Shown here: positions 42,913-51,506 of the stretch, piece after piece
How positions within the stretch are numbered: the first letter of the stretch is position 1
Layout: each line of letters opens with the position of its first letter
From: Vescimonas fastidiosa
Lineage (GTDB): Bacteria > Bacillota > Clostridia > Oscillospirales > Oscillospiraceae
DNA length: 64,000 bases
Reading direction: 5' to 3'
Assembly: GCF_018326305.1 (NCBI RefSeq)
Contig: NZ_AP023415.1
Coordinates: 434,001-498,000, forward strand
Notes under the pieces: generated by a model
What the model was told of the DNA's origin: nothing
What the model saw: only the letters and a program-made list of their open reading frames with translations
Database searches by the model: none
Position numbers and translations under genes: made by a program

Positions 42913-43853
42913 TGGTGCTGCTGCTGCAATATACACTGACTTTCGCTTCCGTGCTGATCCTGGTGGCACTGGGCGGCTGCTTCTCGGAACATTCGGGCGT
43001 TATCAACCTGGGCCTGGAGGGCGTGATGATTATGGGTGCCCTGGGCGGCGCACTGGCTATGCGCTATATGCCCACAAACTCCACGCCCATTGCAATGCTG
43101 CTGGTGGTGCTGCTGGCGGCGGCCCTAGTGGGCTTGATTTACTCTAGCCTGCTGGCCGTGGCCTGCATCAACTTTAAGGCAGACCAAACCATTGTGGGTA
43201 CGGCGTTGAATATGCTGGGCCTTGCTGGGGCTACCGTCATCGTGAAGGCCATCAATACGGCGGCCAATCCTGATGATGTGTCCTCTACCATCCAGTTCGC
43301 CGGTGCTAAGAGATCGTTTTTGGTGAACATCGGCTCGTTCGAATTTAGCTGGTTTATGCTGGTGACGCTGATTCTGCTGATTGTGTCCTATGTCCTGCTG
43401 TATAAGACCCGGTTTGGTCTGCGGCTCATGGCTTGCGGCGAGCACCCTCAGGCGGCTAACTCCGTGGGCATTAGCGTGTACAAGATGCGCTGGGCCGGTG
43501 TGCTCATTTCGGGCGTGCTGGGCGGTCTGGGCGGTATCGTGTTTATCACCGCGGGCGTGTCCGAGTGGCGGTTTGAGTACGGCGTGGCAGGCTTCGGGTT
43601 CCTGTCTTTGGCCGTTATGATCTTCGGCCAGTGGAAGCCTACACGCATTGCCCTAGCAGCGCTGCTGTTCGGCATGTTCCGGGCACTGTCCAATGTGTAC
43701 ACGGGCTTTGACTTCCTCAGAGTGCTGAACATCCCCAGCCAGGTGTACAACATGATGCCCTACATCATCTCCCTGGTGGTGCTGGCCTTCACATCCAAGA
43801 AGTCCCGGGCACCGAAGGCAGAGGGTATTCCTTACGACAAGGGTCAGCGGTAA
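42912..43853 (+). CDS. nupQ: Nucleoside ABC transporter permease 2
   Basis: A 313-residue membrane protein, the second half of the transmembrane pore. It has about nine hydrophobic segments, GVINLGLEGVMIMGALGG near residue 30, FGLRLMACGEHPQAANSVGI near 165, and RWAGVLISGVLGGLGG. Its start overlaps the first permease stop by one base. A terminator follows 23 bases after its end, closing the transporter operon. Confidence 0.92.
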   Translation: MVLLLQYTLTFASVLILVALGGCFSEHSGVINLGLEGVMIMGALGGALAMRYMPTNSTPIAMLLVVLLAAALVGLIYSSLLAVACINFKADQTIVGTALNMLGLAGATVIVKAINTAANPDDVSSTIQFAGAKRSFLVNIGSFEFSWFMLVTLILLIVSYVLLYKTRFGLRLMACGEHPQAANSVGISVYKMRWAGVLISGVLGGLGGIVFITAGVSEWRFEYGVAGFGFLSLAVMIFGQWKPTRIALAALLFGMFRALSNVYTGFDFLRVLNIPSQVYNMMPYIISLVVLAFTSKKSRAPKAEGIPYDKGQR

Positions 43854-43875
43854 GTCTAAGCCCATTCTCGCATAA

Positions 43876-43916
43876 AATCCAAGGCTGGCAGGTTATTGAC
43901 CCGTCAGCCTTGGATT
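43876..43916. terminator. Transporter operon terminator
   Basis: A 12-bp AATCCAAGGCTG/CAGCCTTGGATT stem followed by an A/T-rich tail, between convergent genes. Confidence 0.7.
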
Positions 43917-43999
43917 ATTTATGGAATTTATGGAATAAAGCGTTTATTATGGGCCGGGAGCCCCATAGCTTCGGCGCAAATGGGAAGCGGGACGCTCTA

Positions 44000-44533
44000 T
44001 CAGAGTGCGGTTCCTTTTTGGGGCACGAAAAAACGGCTCATATCTGCGCCCTCCAGACGGAGAAGCTGCATCTTGCGGTCTATGCCGCCGGCATACCCGG
44101 TGAGGCTGCCGCCGGTGCCCACCACTCGATGGCAGGGAATGAGCAGGGAAATGGGGTTGTGCCCCACCGCGCCGCCCACGGCTTGGGCGGATACCTTTTC
44201 CCGACCTTGCTGCCGGGCCAGCTCCCGGGCAATCTGCCCGTAGGTCATGGTCCGGCCGTAGGGAATGGTAAGCATGATGTCGCACACAGCCTTGCGAAAG
44301 GGTGTGGAATCATAGCGCAGGGGCGGGAGAAAGCCGGGGCCTTTACCGGAAAAATAAATATCCAGCCAGCGCCGTGCATCCTGCAGCAGAGGATGCGACT
44401 TCGCCTCTGTGTGCATCGGGAGGGTGCTGCCGAAATACTTTTGACCGCTAAACCACAGACCGATGATGGCATTGTCATCGCAGGCCAGGATGATGCCCCC
44501 CAGCGGAGAAGCATATTCCACGGTATAGACCAT
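44000..44533 (-). CDS. ogt: Methylated-DNA--protein-cysteine methyltransferase
   Basis: This suicide repair enzyme takes the alkyl group from O6-methylguanine. The 177-residue protein has the DNA-binding helix VGGAVGHNP near residue 119, the active-site PCHRVVG with Cys-134, and the TGYAGG block that follows. The N-terminal domain (PLGGIILACDDNAIIGLWFSGQKYF) is the usual RNase-H-like lobe. GGGGGAT lies before the ATG. It is monocistronic. Confidence 0.94.
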   Translation of the reverse strand: MVYTVEYASPLGGIILACDDNAIIGLWFSGQKYFGSTLPMHTEAKSHPLLQDARRWLDIYFSGKGPGFLPPLRYDSTPFRKAVCDIMLTIPYGRTMTYGQIARELARQQGREKVSAQAVGGAVGHNPISLLIPCHRVVGTGGSLTGYAGGIDRKMQLLRLEGADMSRFFVPQKGTAL

Positions 44534-44563
44534 AAAAATATCCCCCTTGTGATTATATGATGT

Positions 44564-44592
44564 ATTTTAACATGAGGGCTGCGGAAAAACAA
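44564..44592 (-). promoter_or_regulatory. ogt promoter
   Basis: TTGTTT (44587-44592) and TAAAAT (44564-44569) on the minus strand, 17-base spacer. Confidence 0.55.
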
Positions 44593-44626
44593 TCCAAATT
44601 GTTTATGGAATATTTGAAATTAGGAC

Positions 44627-44655
44627 TTTACAAACGGCGTTTGAATTGGTATAAT
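44627..44655 (+). promoter_or_regulatory. Promoter upstream of the tRNA-Arg region
   Basis: TTTACA (44627-44632) and TATAAT (44650-44655), 17-base spacer. It lies before the broken tRNA half, so the intact tRNA is probably transcribed through it. Confidence 0.6.
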
Positions 44656-44678
44656 TCATTTGTTGACAAGATGTATAT

Positions 44679-44717
44679 GCGCCCGTAGCTCAGTTGGATA
44701 GAGCGTTAGACTCCGAC
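44679..44717 (+). pseudogene. tRNA-Arg 5' half (attachment-site relic)
   Basis: Thirty-nine bases match the 5' half of the intact tRNA-Arg at 44848-44886 with two differences, and the match ends exactly at the end of the anticodon loop (CTCCGAC). What follows does not complete a tRNA. A break at the anticodon loop is where tyrosine integrases often recombine, so this looks like a leftover attachment site. Confidence 0.75.
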
Positions 44718-44804
44718 ATGTAAGGCGTGTCCTCTTGAGATGTGGTGCAAACCCTTGCGGCGACTGCGTTTGTGGGAAGCGCAGAGAAAGAAAGTGTAGT
44801 CGTT

Positions 44805-44824
44805 GACTACTATTTGACTACTAT
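44805..44824 (+). repeat. 20-bp direct repeat, copy 1 (integrase arm-site type)
   Basis: A doubled GACTACTATTT motif, identical over 20 bases to 61578-61597. It lies 24 bases before the intact tRNA-Arg, with an inverted GTAGTC-GTT-GACTAC (44796-44810) at its edge. The two copies bracket the accessory region. Confidence 0.65.
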
Positions 44825-44847
44825 TCCCGTAGAGTACAATCAAATAT

Positions 44848-44924
44848 GTGCCCGTAGCTCAGTTGGATAGAGCGTTGGACTCCGACTCCAAAGGCCGCTG
44901 GTTCGAATCCAGTCGGGCATACCA
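44848..44924 (+). tRNA. tRNA-Arg (anticodon CCG)
   Basis: Complete cloverleaf with encoded CCA. The acceptor stem is GTGCCCG/CGGGCAT, the D-arm GCTC-AGTTGGATA-GAGC, the anticodon loop CTCCGAC (CCG, reading CGG) and the T-arm CTGG-TTCGAAT-CCAG. Confidence 0.96.
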
Positions 44925-44932
44925 AATGAATT

Positions 44933-44975
44933 AACTCCGTTTTTCGAACATTTTTTTCGAAAAACGGAGTTCTTC
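44933..44975. terminator. tRNA-Arg terminator
   Basis: A 16-bp AACTCCGTTTTTCGAA stem with its complement, loop of T. A second weaker hairpin with T-run (AAGCC/GGCTT, 44986-45012) follows. Confidence 0.75.
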
Positions 44976-45100
44976 TTATCCGCAAAGCCTTGATCTATCA
45001 GGGCTTTTTTTGATGATTGGAGGCATGCACAGCAAAAATCCTTAAAATGCGGAATGATTATGTTTACGCAAGGGCGCTATTTGAATACGGTTTTCGTTCG

Positions 45101-45778
45101 TCATTTTGCCAAGGCCAGCGCATTCATGGCGCTGCGCAGGTGGATGCGCATGGCAGCTTCCGCGCCGAAAGCATCTCTCTTGCCGAGAAAATCCATCAGC
45201 AGCGCGTGGTCCCGCAGGGTGATGTCCGACAGCAACTCCTGGTGCTCATTGAGCATGATGGTCTCAGACACAGCGCTGTGGATGATGGGCAAAAGTTGAA
45301 GCATAAAGCGGTTGTGGGAGGCCACAGCAATGCGCTGATGGAATTCTTGGTCGGCAGAAGTGCGGTCGGCGTGGAGCCGTATTTGCTCCTCTACCAGCTT
45401 TCCTGCTTCCATGATGGCGCCCAGTTCCTCGTCCGTGGCGCGCTGGCAGGCCATAGCTGCCAACTGTGGCTCAAACAGGAGACGGGCCTCGAATAGATCC
45501 TTCACACGGCTGCGGTTCAGATCCAATTCGTCCAAGCCGAAGCTGATAAAGCTCTCCATGCTTTCGGATACGAAGGTGCCCTTGCCACGATAGACCTCCA
45601 ACACGCCCTGCGAGCAAAGCACCTTGATAGCCTCCCGCAGGGTGGAACGGCTGATACCCAGCCTATCCGAGAGGGTGTTTTCTCCTGGCAGCTTGTCACC
45701 GGGGCGGAACTCCTGTGTGTCCGCGATCATCTTATATAAGCTGTCCGCCACTTGATGGGGCAGGTCTTTTCTCATCAT
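45101..45778 (-). CDS. GntR/FadR-family transcriptional regulator
   Basis: A 225-residue regulator with an N-terminal winged helix (residues 8-72, RLGISRSTLREAIKVL recognition helix) and a C-terminal FCD ligand-binding domain (metal-binding residues in the DQEFHQRIAVASHN region and the final helices). AGGAGG lies upstream of the ATG; the second Met is equally possible. It is transcribed away from the dehydratase-permease-hydrolase cluster, and the shared intergenic region holds matches to the FadR-type half sites TTGT...ACAA, so it very likely represses that cluster and itself, with a sugar acid or related metabolite as inducer. Confidence 0.9.
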   Translation of the reverse strand: MMRKDLPHQVADSLYKMIADTQEFRPGDKLPGENTLSDRLGISRSTLREAIKVLCSQGVLEVYRGKGTFVSESMESFISFGLDELDLNRSRVKDLFEARLLFEPQLAAMACQRATDEELGAIMEAGKLVEEQIRLHADRTSADQEFHQRIAVASHNRFMLQLLPIIHSAVSETIMLNEHQELLSDITLRDHALLMDFLGKRDAFGAEAAMRIHLRSAMNALALAK

Positions 45779-45809
45779 AGTGCGATCCTCCTATAGTTTC
45801 TCATGCTCC

Positions 45810-45838
45810 AGTATACGGATTTTCACTGCAAAAAGCAA
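45810..45838 (-). promoter_or_regulatory. Promoter of the GntR regulator
   Basis: TTGCTT (45833-45838) and TATACT (45810-45815) on the minus strand, 17-base spacer. Confidence 0.55.
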
Positions 45839-45843
45839 GTCAA

Positions 45844-45866
45844 ACTTGTGTGAATAGTATACAAGT
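45844..45866. promoter_or_regulatory. Operator-like inverted repeat near the regulator promoter
   Basis: ACTTGT and ACAAGT arms separated by 11 bases, just upstream of the regulator's -35 box. Confidence 0.45.
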
Positions 45867-45922
45867 TTGCGGCTAATATTTCAGCGGATGCGACAAACTT
45901 CTGGAAAGGGGGCAGATCACCG

Positions 45923-45951
45923 TTGACAAATGGTGCAGAAGTTATTATAGT
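45923..45951 (+). promoter_or_regulatory. Promoter of the dehydratase cluster
   Basis: Consensus TTGACA (45923-45928) and TATAGT (45946-45951), 17-base spacer. Confidence 0.75.
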
Positions 45952-45954
45952 TTA

Positions 45955-45967
45955 CTTGTCCAACAAG
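45955..45967. promoter_or_regulatory. FadR-type operator
   Basis: CTTGTCCAACAAG, a perfect palindrome with a 3-base centre that matches the FadR-subfamily pattern tnGTnnnACna. It overlaps the transcription start downstream of the -10 box, where a repressor would block initiation. Confidence 0.65.
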
Positions 45968-46004
45968 CAAACAAATAAATATACATCGAGAGGTGAAAAC
46001 CACA

Positions 46005-47663
46005 ATGATAAGTGATCAAATCAAGACGGGCGTTGACCGCGCGCCCCATCGGTCGCTGCTGTACGCGCTGGGGCTGACGGAGGAGGAGCTATCCCGCCCA
46101 CTGATTGCGGTGGTGTCCGCCCAGAGCGACATCATCCCGGGACATGTTCATTTGGACAAGATCGCAGAGGCGGTGAAGGCCGGTGTCTACGCGGCTGGCG
46201 GTACGCCGGTGGTGGTGCCCGCTATCGGCGTGTGCGACGGTATCGTCATGGGCCACAAGGGCATGCACTACTCCTTGGCCTCCCGTGAACTTATCGCAGA
46301 TTCAGTGGAGACACTGCTGACCGCCCATTGCTTCGACGGCGCGGTGCTGATCCCCAACTGCGACAAGATCGTGCCCGGTATGCTGATGGGAGCCATCCGC
46401 GTGAACATCCCTGCGCTGGTATGCTCCGGAGGCCCCATGCTGGCGGGTCATGTCGGCGGAAAGAAGACCAGCTTGTCCCAGATGTTCGAGGCAGTGGGCG
46501 CCTATCAGGCGGGCAAGCTGGACGATGCGGGCCTTCGGAAGTGTGAGCAGTCCTCCTGCCCCTCCTGCGGTTCCTGTTCCGGCATGTTCACGGCCAACTC
46601 CATGAACTGTCTGTGCGAAGCGCTGGGCATGGCGCTGCCGGGCAACGGCAGTATCCCCGCTCCCGTCTCCGCCCGCATCCAGTTCGCCAAGCACTCCGGC
46701 ATGAAGGTCATGGAGCTGGTGGAGAAAAACATCCGTCCCCGGGACATCGTAACGGCAGAAGCGTTTCATAATGCCATCACCGTAGATATGGCGCTGGGCT
46801 GTTCCACCAACACATCCCTGCATATCCCTGCCATCGCCCACGAGGCGGGGCTGACTATCGATCTGAAGCAGTTCAATGAAATCAGCGAGAAAACTCCCAA
46901 CCTGTGCCATTTGGCACCGGCGGGCGAACACTTCATGGAGGAACTGGACGAGGCCGGCGGCGTGTCCGCCGTCATGAAGGAGCTGGCGGACGCGGGGCTG
47001 TTGCACACGGAGCTGCCTACCGTCACCGGCTATACCGTGGGGGAAAATATCGCCCACGCGGACAACCGCGATCCCGAGGTCATCCGCCCGCTGGACAAGC
47101 CCTATTCCGCCACCGGCGGCCTGGCGTTCCTGTTTGGTAATATCGCCCGCAATGGCTGTGTTGTAAAGCGCAGTGCCGTGGCGCCGGAGATGCGGGTACA
47201 TAGCTGCACCGCCCGTGTGTTCGAGGGCGAGGAAGCAGCGGTGAAGGCCATCTTCGGCGGCGAGATCCGGAAGGGCGACATTGTGGTCATCCTGTACGAG
47301 GGTCCCAAGGGCGGTCCGGGCATGCGTGAGATGCTGGTGCCCACCTCGGCTTTGGCCGGTATGGGACTGGACAAGGACGTGGCGCTTATCACGGATGGCC
47401 GATTTTCCGGTGCGTCCCGGGGCGCGTCTATCGGCCATGTGTCCCCCGAAGCGGCAGCCGGTGGCGAGATCGGATTGCTGCGGGACGGCGACATTATCGA
47501 CATCGACATGGACAAGTACACCATCAACGCCCGCGTCACCGATGAGGAGTTCGCCTGCCGCAGAGCGGAGCAGAAGCCCCACGAGAGCTGGGTAAAAAAT
47601 GGCTGGCTGGCCCGTTATCAGAGAATGGTATCTTCCGCCGACGAAGGCGCTGTGTTAAAATAA
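46005..47663 (+). CDS. ilvD: IlvD/Edd-family dehydratase
   Basis: This iron-sulfur enzyme dehydrates a 2,3-dihydroxy acid or a sugar acid. The 552-residue protein has Cys in CDG near residue 70, NCDKIVPGM near 120, [17 protein letters not shown] near 185, and the C-terminal [20 protein letters not shown]. These motifs are shared by dihydroxy-acid dehydratase (IlvD) and sugar-acid dehydratases, so the symbol is by family only. The ATG at 46005 is preferred to an upstream GTG at 45993. It is first in a cluster with a permease and an UlaG-like hydrolase under GntR control, which points to catabolism rather than valine/isoleucine synthesis; no other ilv gene is present. Confidence 0.88.
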   Translation: MISDQIKTGVDRAPHRSLLYALGLTEEELSRPLIAVVSAQSDIIPGHVHLDKIAEAVKAGVYAAGGTPVVVPAIGVCDGIVMGHKGMHYSLASRELIADSVETLLTAHCFDGAVLIPNCDKIVPGMLMGAIRVNIPALVCSGGPMLAGHVGGKKTSLSQMFEAVGAYQAGKLDDAGLRKCEQSSCPSCGSCSGMFTANSMNCLCEALGMALPGNGSIPAPVSARIQFAKHSGMKVMELVEKNIRPRDIVTAEAFHNAITVDMALGCSTNTSLHIPAIAHEAGLTIDLKQFNEISEKTPNLCHLAPAGEHFMEELDEAGGVSAVMKELADAGLLHTELPTVTGYTVGENIAHADNRDPEVIRPLDKPYSATGGLAFLFGNIARNGCVVKRSAVAPEMRVHSCTARVFEGEEAAVKAIFGGEIRKGDIVVILYEGPKGGPGMREMLVPTSALAGMGLDKDVALITDGRFSGASRGASIGHVSPEAAAGGEIGLLRDGDIIDIDMDKYTINARVTDEEFACRRAEQKPHESWVKNGWLARYQRMVSSADEGAVLK

Positions 47664-47685
47664 GGAAAAGAGAGAGGCGATACGT

Positions 47686-49146
47686 ATGAAAAAACATATC
47701 CCTACCATAGCAGCTCTGCTGATGATGTTCGTATTTGGTTACGTTTGCCCTACATGGTCCACGGTGACGCCGGTCGGCCTGAAGGTGCTGGGTGCGTTTA
47801 TTGGCTGGCTGATCCTGGTCATAGCCGGAAAGGGTATGGTCATCGCGTCCTGCCTGGCGTTTTTTGCATTCGCGCTCAGCGGGTATCAGACTCCGGCGGA
47901 GCTGCTGGCGGCAGGCTTTGGCAGCACAGGTCTTCTGCAGTTCCTCTATGCCTTCCTGCTGACGGGCGCTTTTACCCGCAGCGGCGCAGGCGAGGTCATT
48001 GTGAGGTGGGCGCTGTCCCGCAAGGCTTTGAACGGAAGGCCGATGCTGTTCATGCTGGTATGGTGGACGGCCATGACCATTCTGGGTGCGCTGACCACCA
48101 ATGTGGTGGCCTGCATGATGCTGGGCTTCTCCCTGATCGCCAGCATCGCCAAGGTAGTGGGCTATGATATCAAGGACAGCTGGTGCCGCTTCATGATCGC
48201 GGGTACGGTGCTGGTAGGCGGAACGGCCGGTGTGCTGATCCCGTTTCAGGGTGTGCCTACCATGTCCCTTACTGTTTTTGATAAGTATGCCGAGCAGACG
48301 GGGCTGCTGGTGGATCGCGGTGCCTATGTAACAGCCGTTGTCATGAGCAGTGTACTGTTGATCCTGTGCTTTACTTTCCTGGCCCGGAAGGTTCTGCGGT
48401 TGGATGTAACACCGTTGAAGCGGCTGAATGTAGCTGATATTGTGGAGGGCCATACGGTCAAGCTCAGCCGCAAGCAGGTGATCATCACTGTGATTATGCT
48501 GGTATCCTATCTGTACCCTGTGTTCCTGATGCCGCTGGATAAGGCTTCCGCCGCCTATACGCTGCTGAATGACCGCATTGGCCAGACCATGTTCATGGGT
48601 CTGGCGGTGGCAGCTCTGGCGCTGATCGGCGAAAAGGGTGAGCCTTACTACGATCTGGAGAAAAACATCGGCAGCGACGTTATGTGGGGTGCTATCGCCG
48701 CCTATGCGCTGGTGACGGTGGCCGCTGGTGCGGTGGCCTCCGACGCAGCAGGTATCAAGGACTGGCTGCTGTTGATCCTGACGGACGCAGTATCCAGCAT
48801 GCCCTTGGCGCTGGTGATTCTGTTCTTCGCACTGGTCTCCACATTCCTGACACAGGTCTTTTCCAATATGGCAACCATTATTATCGTCAGCTCCATCATC
48901 GCACCTATGATGACCATCTTCGCAGCCAAGGGCTTCAATGTGTCCGTGATCCCGGCTTTCATCCTACAGGGCGGTATGAGCGCGATTGCCACCGCCGGCG
49001 GTTCCGGCTTTGCTGCTATGATGTTGGCGCAGCCCTCCTTTAAGGGTGACGGCGCCGCGTGGGCGCTGAAGAAAGGATCTATTATGCTGCTGATGCTGGT
49101 GGCCTGTACATTCGTGACCACCATGGTGCTGGGATATATCTTTTGA
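47686..49146 (+). CDS. Membrane permease of the anion/citrate (SLC13/IT) superfamily
   Basis: A 486-residue protein with about twelve membrane segments and a two-repeat layout typical of the ion transporter superfamily. Re-entrant, Thr/Asn-rich segments occur at GALTTNVVACMM (near residue 147) and FLTQVFSNMATIIIVSS (near 390), and an SAIATAGGSGFAA motif near 435. This matches carboxylate or anion permeases more than sugar transporters. It follows the dehydratase by 22 bases and precedes the hydrolase by 16, so it probably imports the substrate of the cluster, a carboxylated sugar or a related acid. Confidence 0.8.
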   Translation: MKKHIPTIAALLMMFVFGYVCPTWSTVTPVGLKVLGAFIGWLILVIAGKGMVIASCLAFFAFALSGYQTPAELLAAGFGSTGLLQFLYAFLLTGAFTRSGAGEVIVRWALSRKALNGRPMLFMLVWWTAMTILGALTTNVVACMMLGFSLIASIAKVVGYDIKDSWCRFMIAGTVLVGGTAGVLIPFQGVPTMSLTVFDKYAEQTGLLVDRGAYVTAVVMSSVLLILCFTFLARKVLRLDVTPLKRLNVADIVEGHTVKLSRKQVIITVIMLVSYLYPVFLMPLDKASAAYTLLNDRIGQTMFMGLAVAALALIGEKGEPYYDLEKNIGSDVMWGAIAAYALVTVAAGAVASDAAGIKDWLLLILTDAVSSMPLALVILFFALVSTFLTQVFSNMATIIIVSSIIAPMMTIFAAKGFNVSVIPAFILQGGMSAIATAGGSGFAAMMLAQPSFKGDGAAWALKKGSIMLLMLVACTFVTTMVLGYIF

Positions 49147-49162
49147 GTAACGGAGGTATGGT

Positions 49163-50059
49163 ATGGCTACTGATATTCGCGCCATCAAAGCGCTGAACGA
49201 CTTTCCCGAGACGCCCTATGAGAAGGCTGCGTCTCAAAATGTGTTGGAGTTCCGCTGGATCCACGGACAGTGCTTCCAGTTCCGTCTGCCTGACGGAAAG
49301 GTCCTGATGACGGATCCGTTTCTGCCCCAGAACCCGAAAGCGTGGCGGCGGGAGGATACGCCGGTACTGGATTTGAACGAACTGGGGCCGGTAGACTATG
49401 TGACCATCAACCATTCCCACTTTGACCACACCTCTGACTTGCCCGCGGTGTTCAAAGAGAACAGTCCTATCGTGATCTGCGACCGTATTTTTGCCCGCGA
49501 GCTGTCTGCCGCTTATCAAGTGCCGGAGTATAACATCTGGCCCATCGTACCGGGAATGACCTACCAGTTCGACAGCTTCCGCCTGGACACCGTGGCCGGA
49601 AAGCACAACGATATCGGCGGCCCCTGTGATCTGGAGGGCGCACGGTTCATTGATCCGGAAAATGCCATGGTGGGCCCACTCAACAGCTACGGATGTCTGT
49701 TCAACACCAGCTTCCTGTTCACCCTGACCAACCACTACCGTATCGGCTTTGCCGCCGGTGTGGATGTAAAGGGTATGGCGGAGGCTTGGAAAGGCATCGG
49801 AATCGACCTGCTGCTGCGCCAGCGCCTGGTGTACGCCAAACCGGAGGAGTACGCCGAGGACTGTAAACTGCTGGGCGGTCAGTTGATCGTACCCATGCAC
49901 CATGACGCGGCCTTCGACTGGAACGCGGATATGAACGCCTATGCGCTGGATGTGAACGGTCTCTTGCGGCAGGATGGCGTTCCCATGGCCATGTTCAATC
50001 CCCAGCGCCTGAAGTGGTATAAAGTGCAGACCAGTATTTGCGCTGAAGCAATGCTATAG
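49163..50059 (+). CDS. Metallo-beta-lactamase fold hydrolase (UlaG-like)
   Basis: A 298-residue MBL-fold enzyme with the metal motif NHSHFDH (His-84, His-86, Asp-88, His-89) and later ligands in AGKHNDIGG and PMHHDAAFDWN. It resembles UlaG-type lactonases, which open the lactone of ascorbate-6-phosphate. GGAGG precedes the ATG. As the last gene of a GntR-regulated dehydratase-permease cluster, it may open a sugar lactone before or after dehydration. This role is inferred from context. Confidence 0.8.
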   Translation: MATDIRAIKALNDFPETPYEKAASQNVLEFRWIHGQCFQFRLPDGKVLMTDPFLPQNPKAWRREDTPVLDLNELGPVDYVTINHSHFDHTSDLPAVFKENSPIVICDRIFARELSAAYQVPEYNIWPIVPGMTYQFDSFRLDTVAGKHNDIGGPCDLEGARFIDPENAMVGPLNSYGCLFNTSFLFTLTNHYRIGFAAGVDVKGMAEAWKGIGIDLLLRQRLVYAKPEEYAEDCKLLGGQLIVPMHHDAAFDWNADMNAYALDVNGLLRQDGVPMAMFNPQRLKWYKVQTSICAEAML

Positions 50060-50100
50060 CCGTACATGGCGTCTCCTCCTATTGCAATAAATTTGGACAG

Positions 50101-50130
50101 AAAAGCCGGACAGCCAGTCCGGCTTTCTTT
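50101..50130. terminator. Terminator at the cluster/mobile element junction
   Basis: AAAAGCCGGAC/GTCCGGCTTT stem followed by CTTT, between the convergent hydrolase and integrase genes. Confidence 0.7.
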
Positions 50131-50205
50131 CCACCTTTGGCAGCCAACACACATGCTACAACTCGGCGCACAAAGCTGCTGTTATTATTTCGATGCTGAT
50201 TATAT

Positions 50206-51378
50206 TCATATCTCCAGCATCCCCTGCAAGCCCGCGCTGGCGGCCTTTTTGTTCTTGTCGAAGGCGTGGGTGTAGATGTCCAGCGTGGTGGAGGGCTGGC
50301 TGTGGCCGAGGATGCCTGCCACCGTGGCCACATCCGTGCCGCCCGCGATCATCAGACTGGCGGCGGTGTGCCGGAGGGAATGGACGTTCAGCTCCTGCGG
50401 CAGGCCGTTCTTCTTGAGGATCAGCTTGAAGCGGTAGGTGAAGGTGGTGGGCGTCATGGGCAGCTGCGATCCCTGCCGCCGAAACAGGAAGTCATCGGCG
50501 GTCAGCTCCCGCTGGTCATAGGTTTCGGTGACGTATGCACATTCCTGCCGGTACTCCCGCAGGAGACTTTCCATCTCGGCGGAGAAGTACACATAGCGGT
50601 TGCCTGCGCGGGTCTTGGGTTCTTTGACAAAGATTTCTTCGTCCGTCACCTTGACCGCGTTGCGGCAGATGTGGATGGAACGCTGCTCCCAATCAATGTC
50701 GCACCACTTCAATCCGCAGCACTCGCCCCGCCGCATACCCGTGGCGATGATGAGCTTGAAGTAGGTTTCGTACTTGATGCTCTCGCCCTCCAGCGCGGCA
50801 ATGATCTTCTGCGCCGTTTCCTCGTCCGCAATCTTCTTTTCGCACTTTCGCCCAGCGTAGCGGTAGGTGCGCCAAGCCGGATTATGCGAAAGAAAGCCAC
50901 CCTCCACGGCATCAGAGAGGATGCTGCACAGCGTTGCGTGCACGCCCTCAATGGTGTACTCGGAGAGTGGCTTTTTTGTGTCGGGACGGATGACTTTTCG
51001 CAGTTCGGCGTAGAAATTCCGGAAGTGCTCCGGCCGTAGCTCGGTGAGCTTGTAGTGACCCAGCGCCGGGAGGATACGCTCGATGTCCTGCCGGTCGCGG
51101 CGGATGGTGGACTTCGCCAGCTTGCCGGGCGCGATGTCTGTCAGCCACAGGTCGATGTATTTTGCCAGCGTGAGCTGCTGGACGGGCTGCGGCGTGTGGC
51201 GGCATTCCCGCTCAAAGAGGACTGCCTGCTCGTTGAGCCACTTTTCTACCTGCCTGGGTGTCAGTTCCTCCGGCGGGTGGACGGTTTTCTGCCGGGGGTT
51301 GATGCGCTTGCCGTTGTAGTCATAGCCCATGGAGACCACGATGAGATAGCTGCTGCCGCGCTTGCGTATGCTTGCCAT
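50206..51378 (-). CDS. Tyrosine recombinase/integrase 1
   Basis: A 390-residue phage-type integrase. An N-terminal AP2-like arm-binding segment (RKRGSSYLIVVSMGYDYNGKR) is followed by a SAM-like core-binding domain (about residues 68-170) and the catalytic domain. The active-site set is complete: Arg-216 in TGMRRGE, His-333 and Arg-336 in HSLRH, His-359 in LGHS and nucleophile Tyr-369 in DIYTH. AGAGAGG precedes the ATG. It lies 128 bases after the second integrase, in the same direction, as the outermost gene of the element. Confidence 0.93.
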   Translation of the reverse strand: MASIRKRGSSYLIVVSMGYDYNGKRINPRQKTVHPPEELTPRQVEKWLNEQAVLFERECRHTPQPVQQLTLAKYIDLWLTDIAPGKLAKSTIRRDRQDIERILPALGHYKLTELRPEHFRNFYAELRKVIRPDTKKPLSEYTIEGVHATLCSILSDAVEGGFLSHNPAWRTYRYAGRKCEKKIADEETAQKIIAALEGESIKYETYFKLIIATGMRRGECCGLKWCDIDWEQRSIHICRNAVKVTDEEIFVKEPKTRAGNRYVYFSAEMESLLREYRQECAYVTETYDQRELTADDFLFRRQGSQLPMTPTTFTYRFKLILKKNGLPQELNVHSLRHTAASLMIAGGTDVATVAGILGHSQPSTTLDIYTHAFDKNKKAASAGLQGMLEI

Positions 51379-51506
51379 AAAAATGACCTCTCTTTCATTT
51401 ATCCTCAGTACAGTTGAGGCTTATTTTGCAAGCACAACATACCGCAAGCGCGGCGGTAAAGCTATCACAATTTTCTTGGAAAAATGTATTTCTACGAAAG
51501 CAACAA

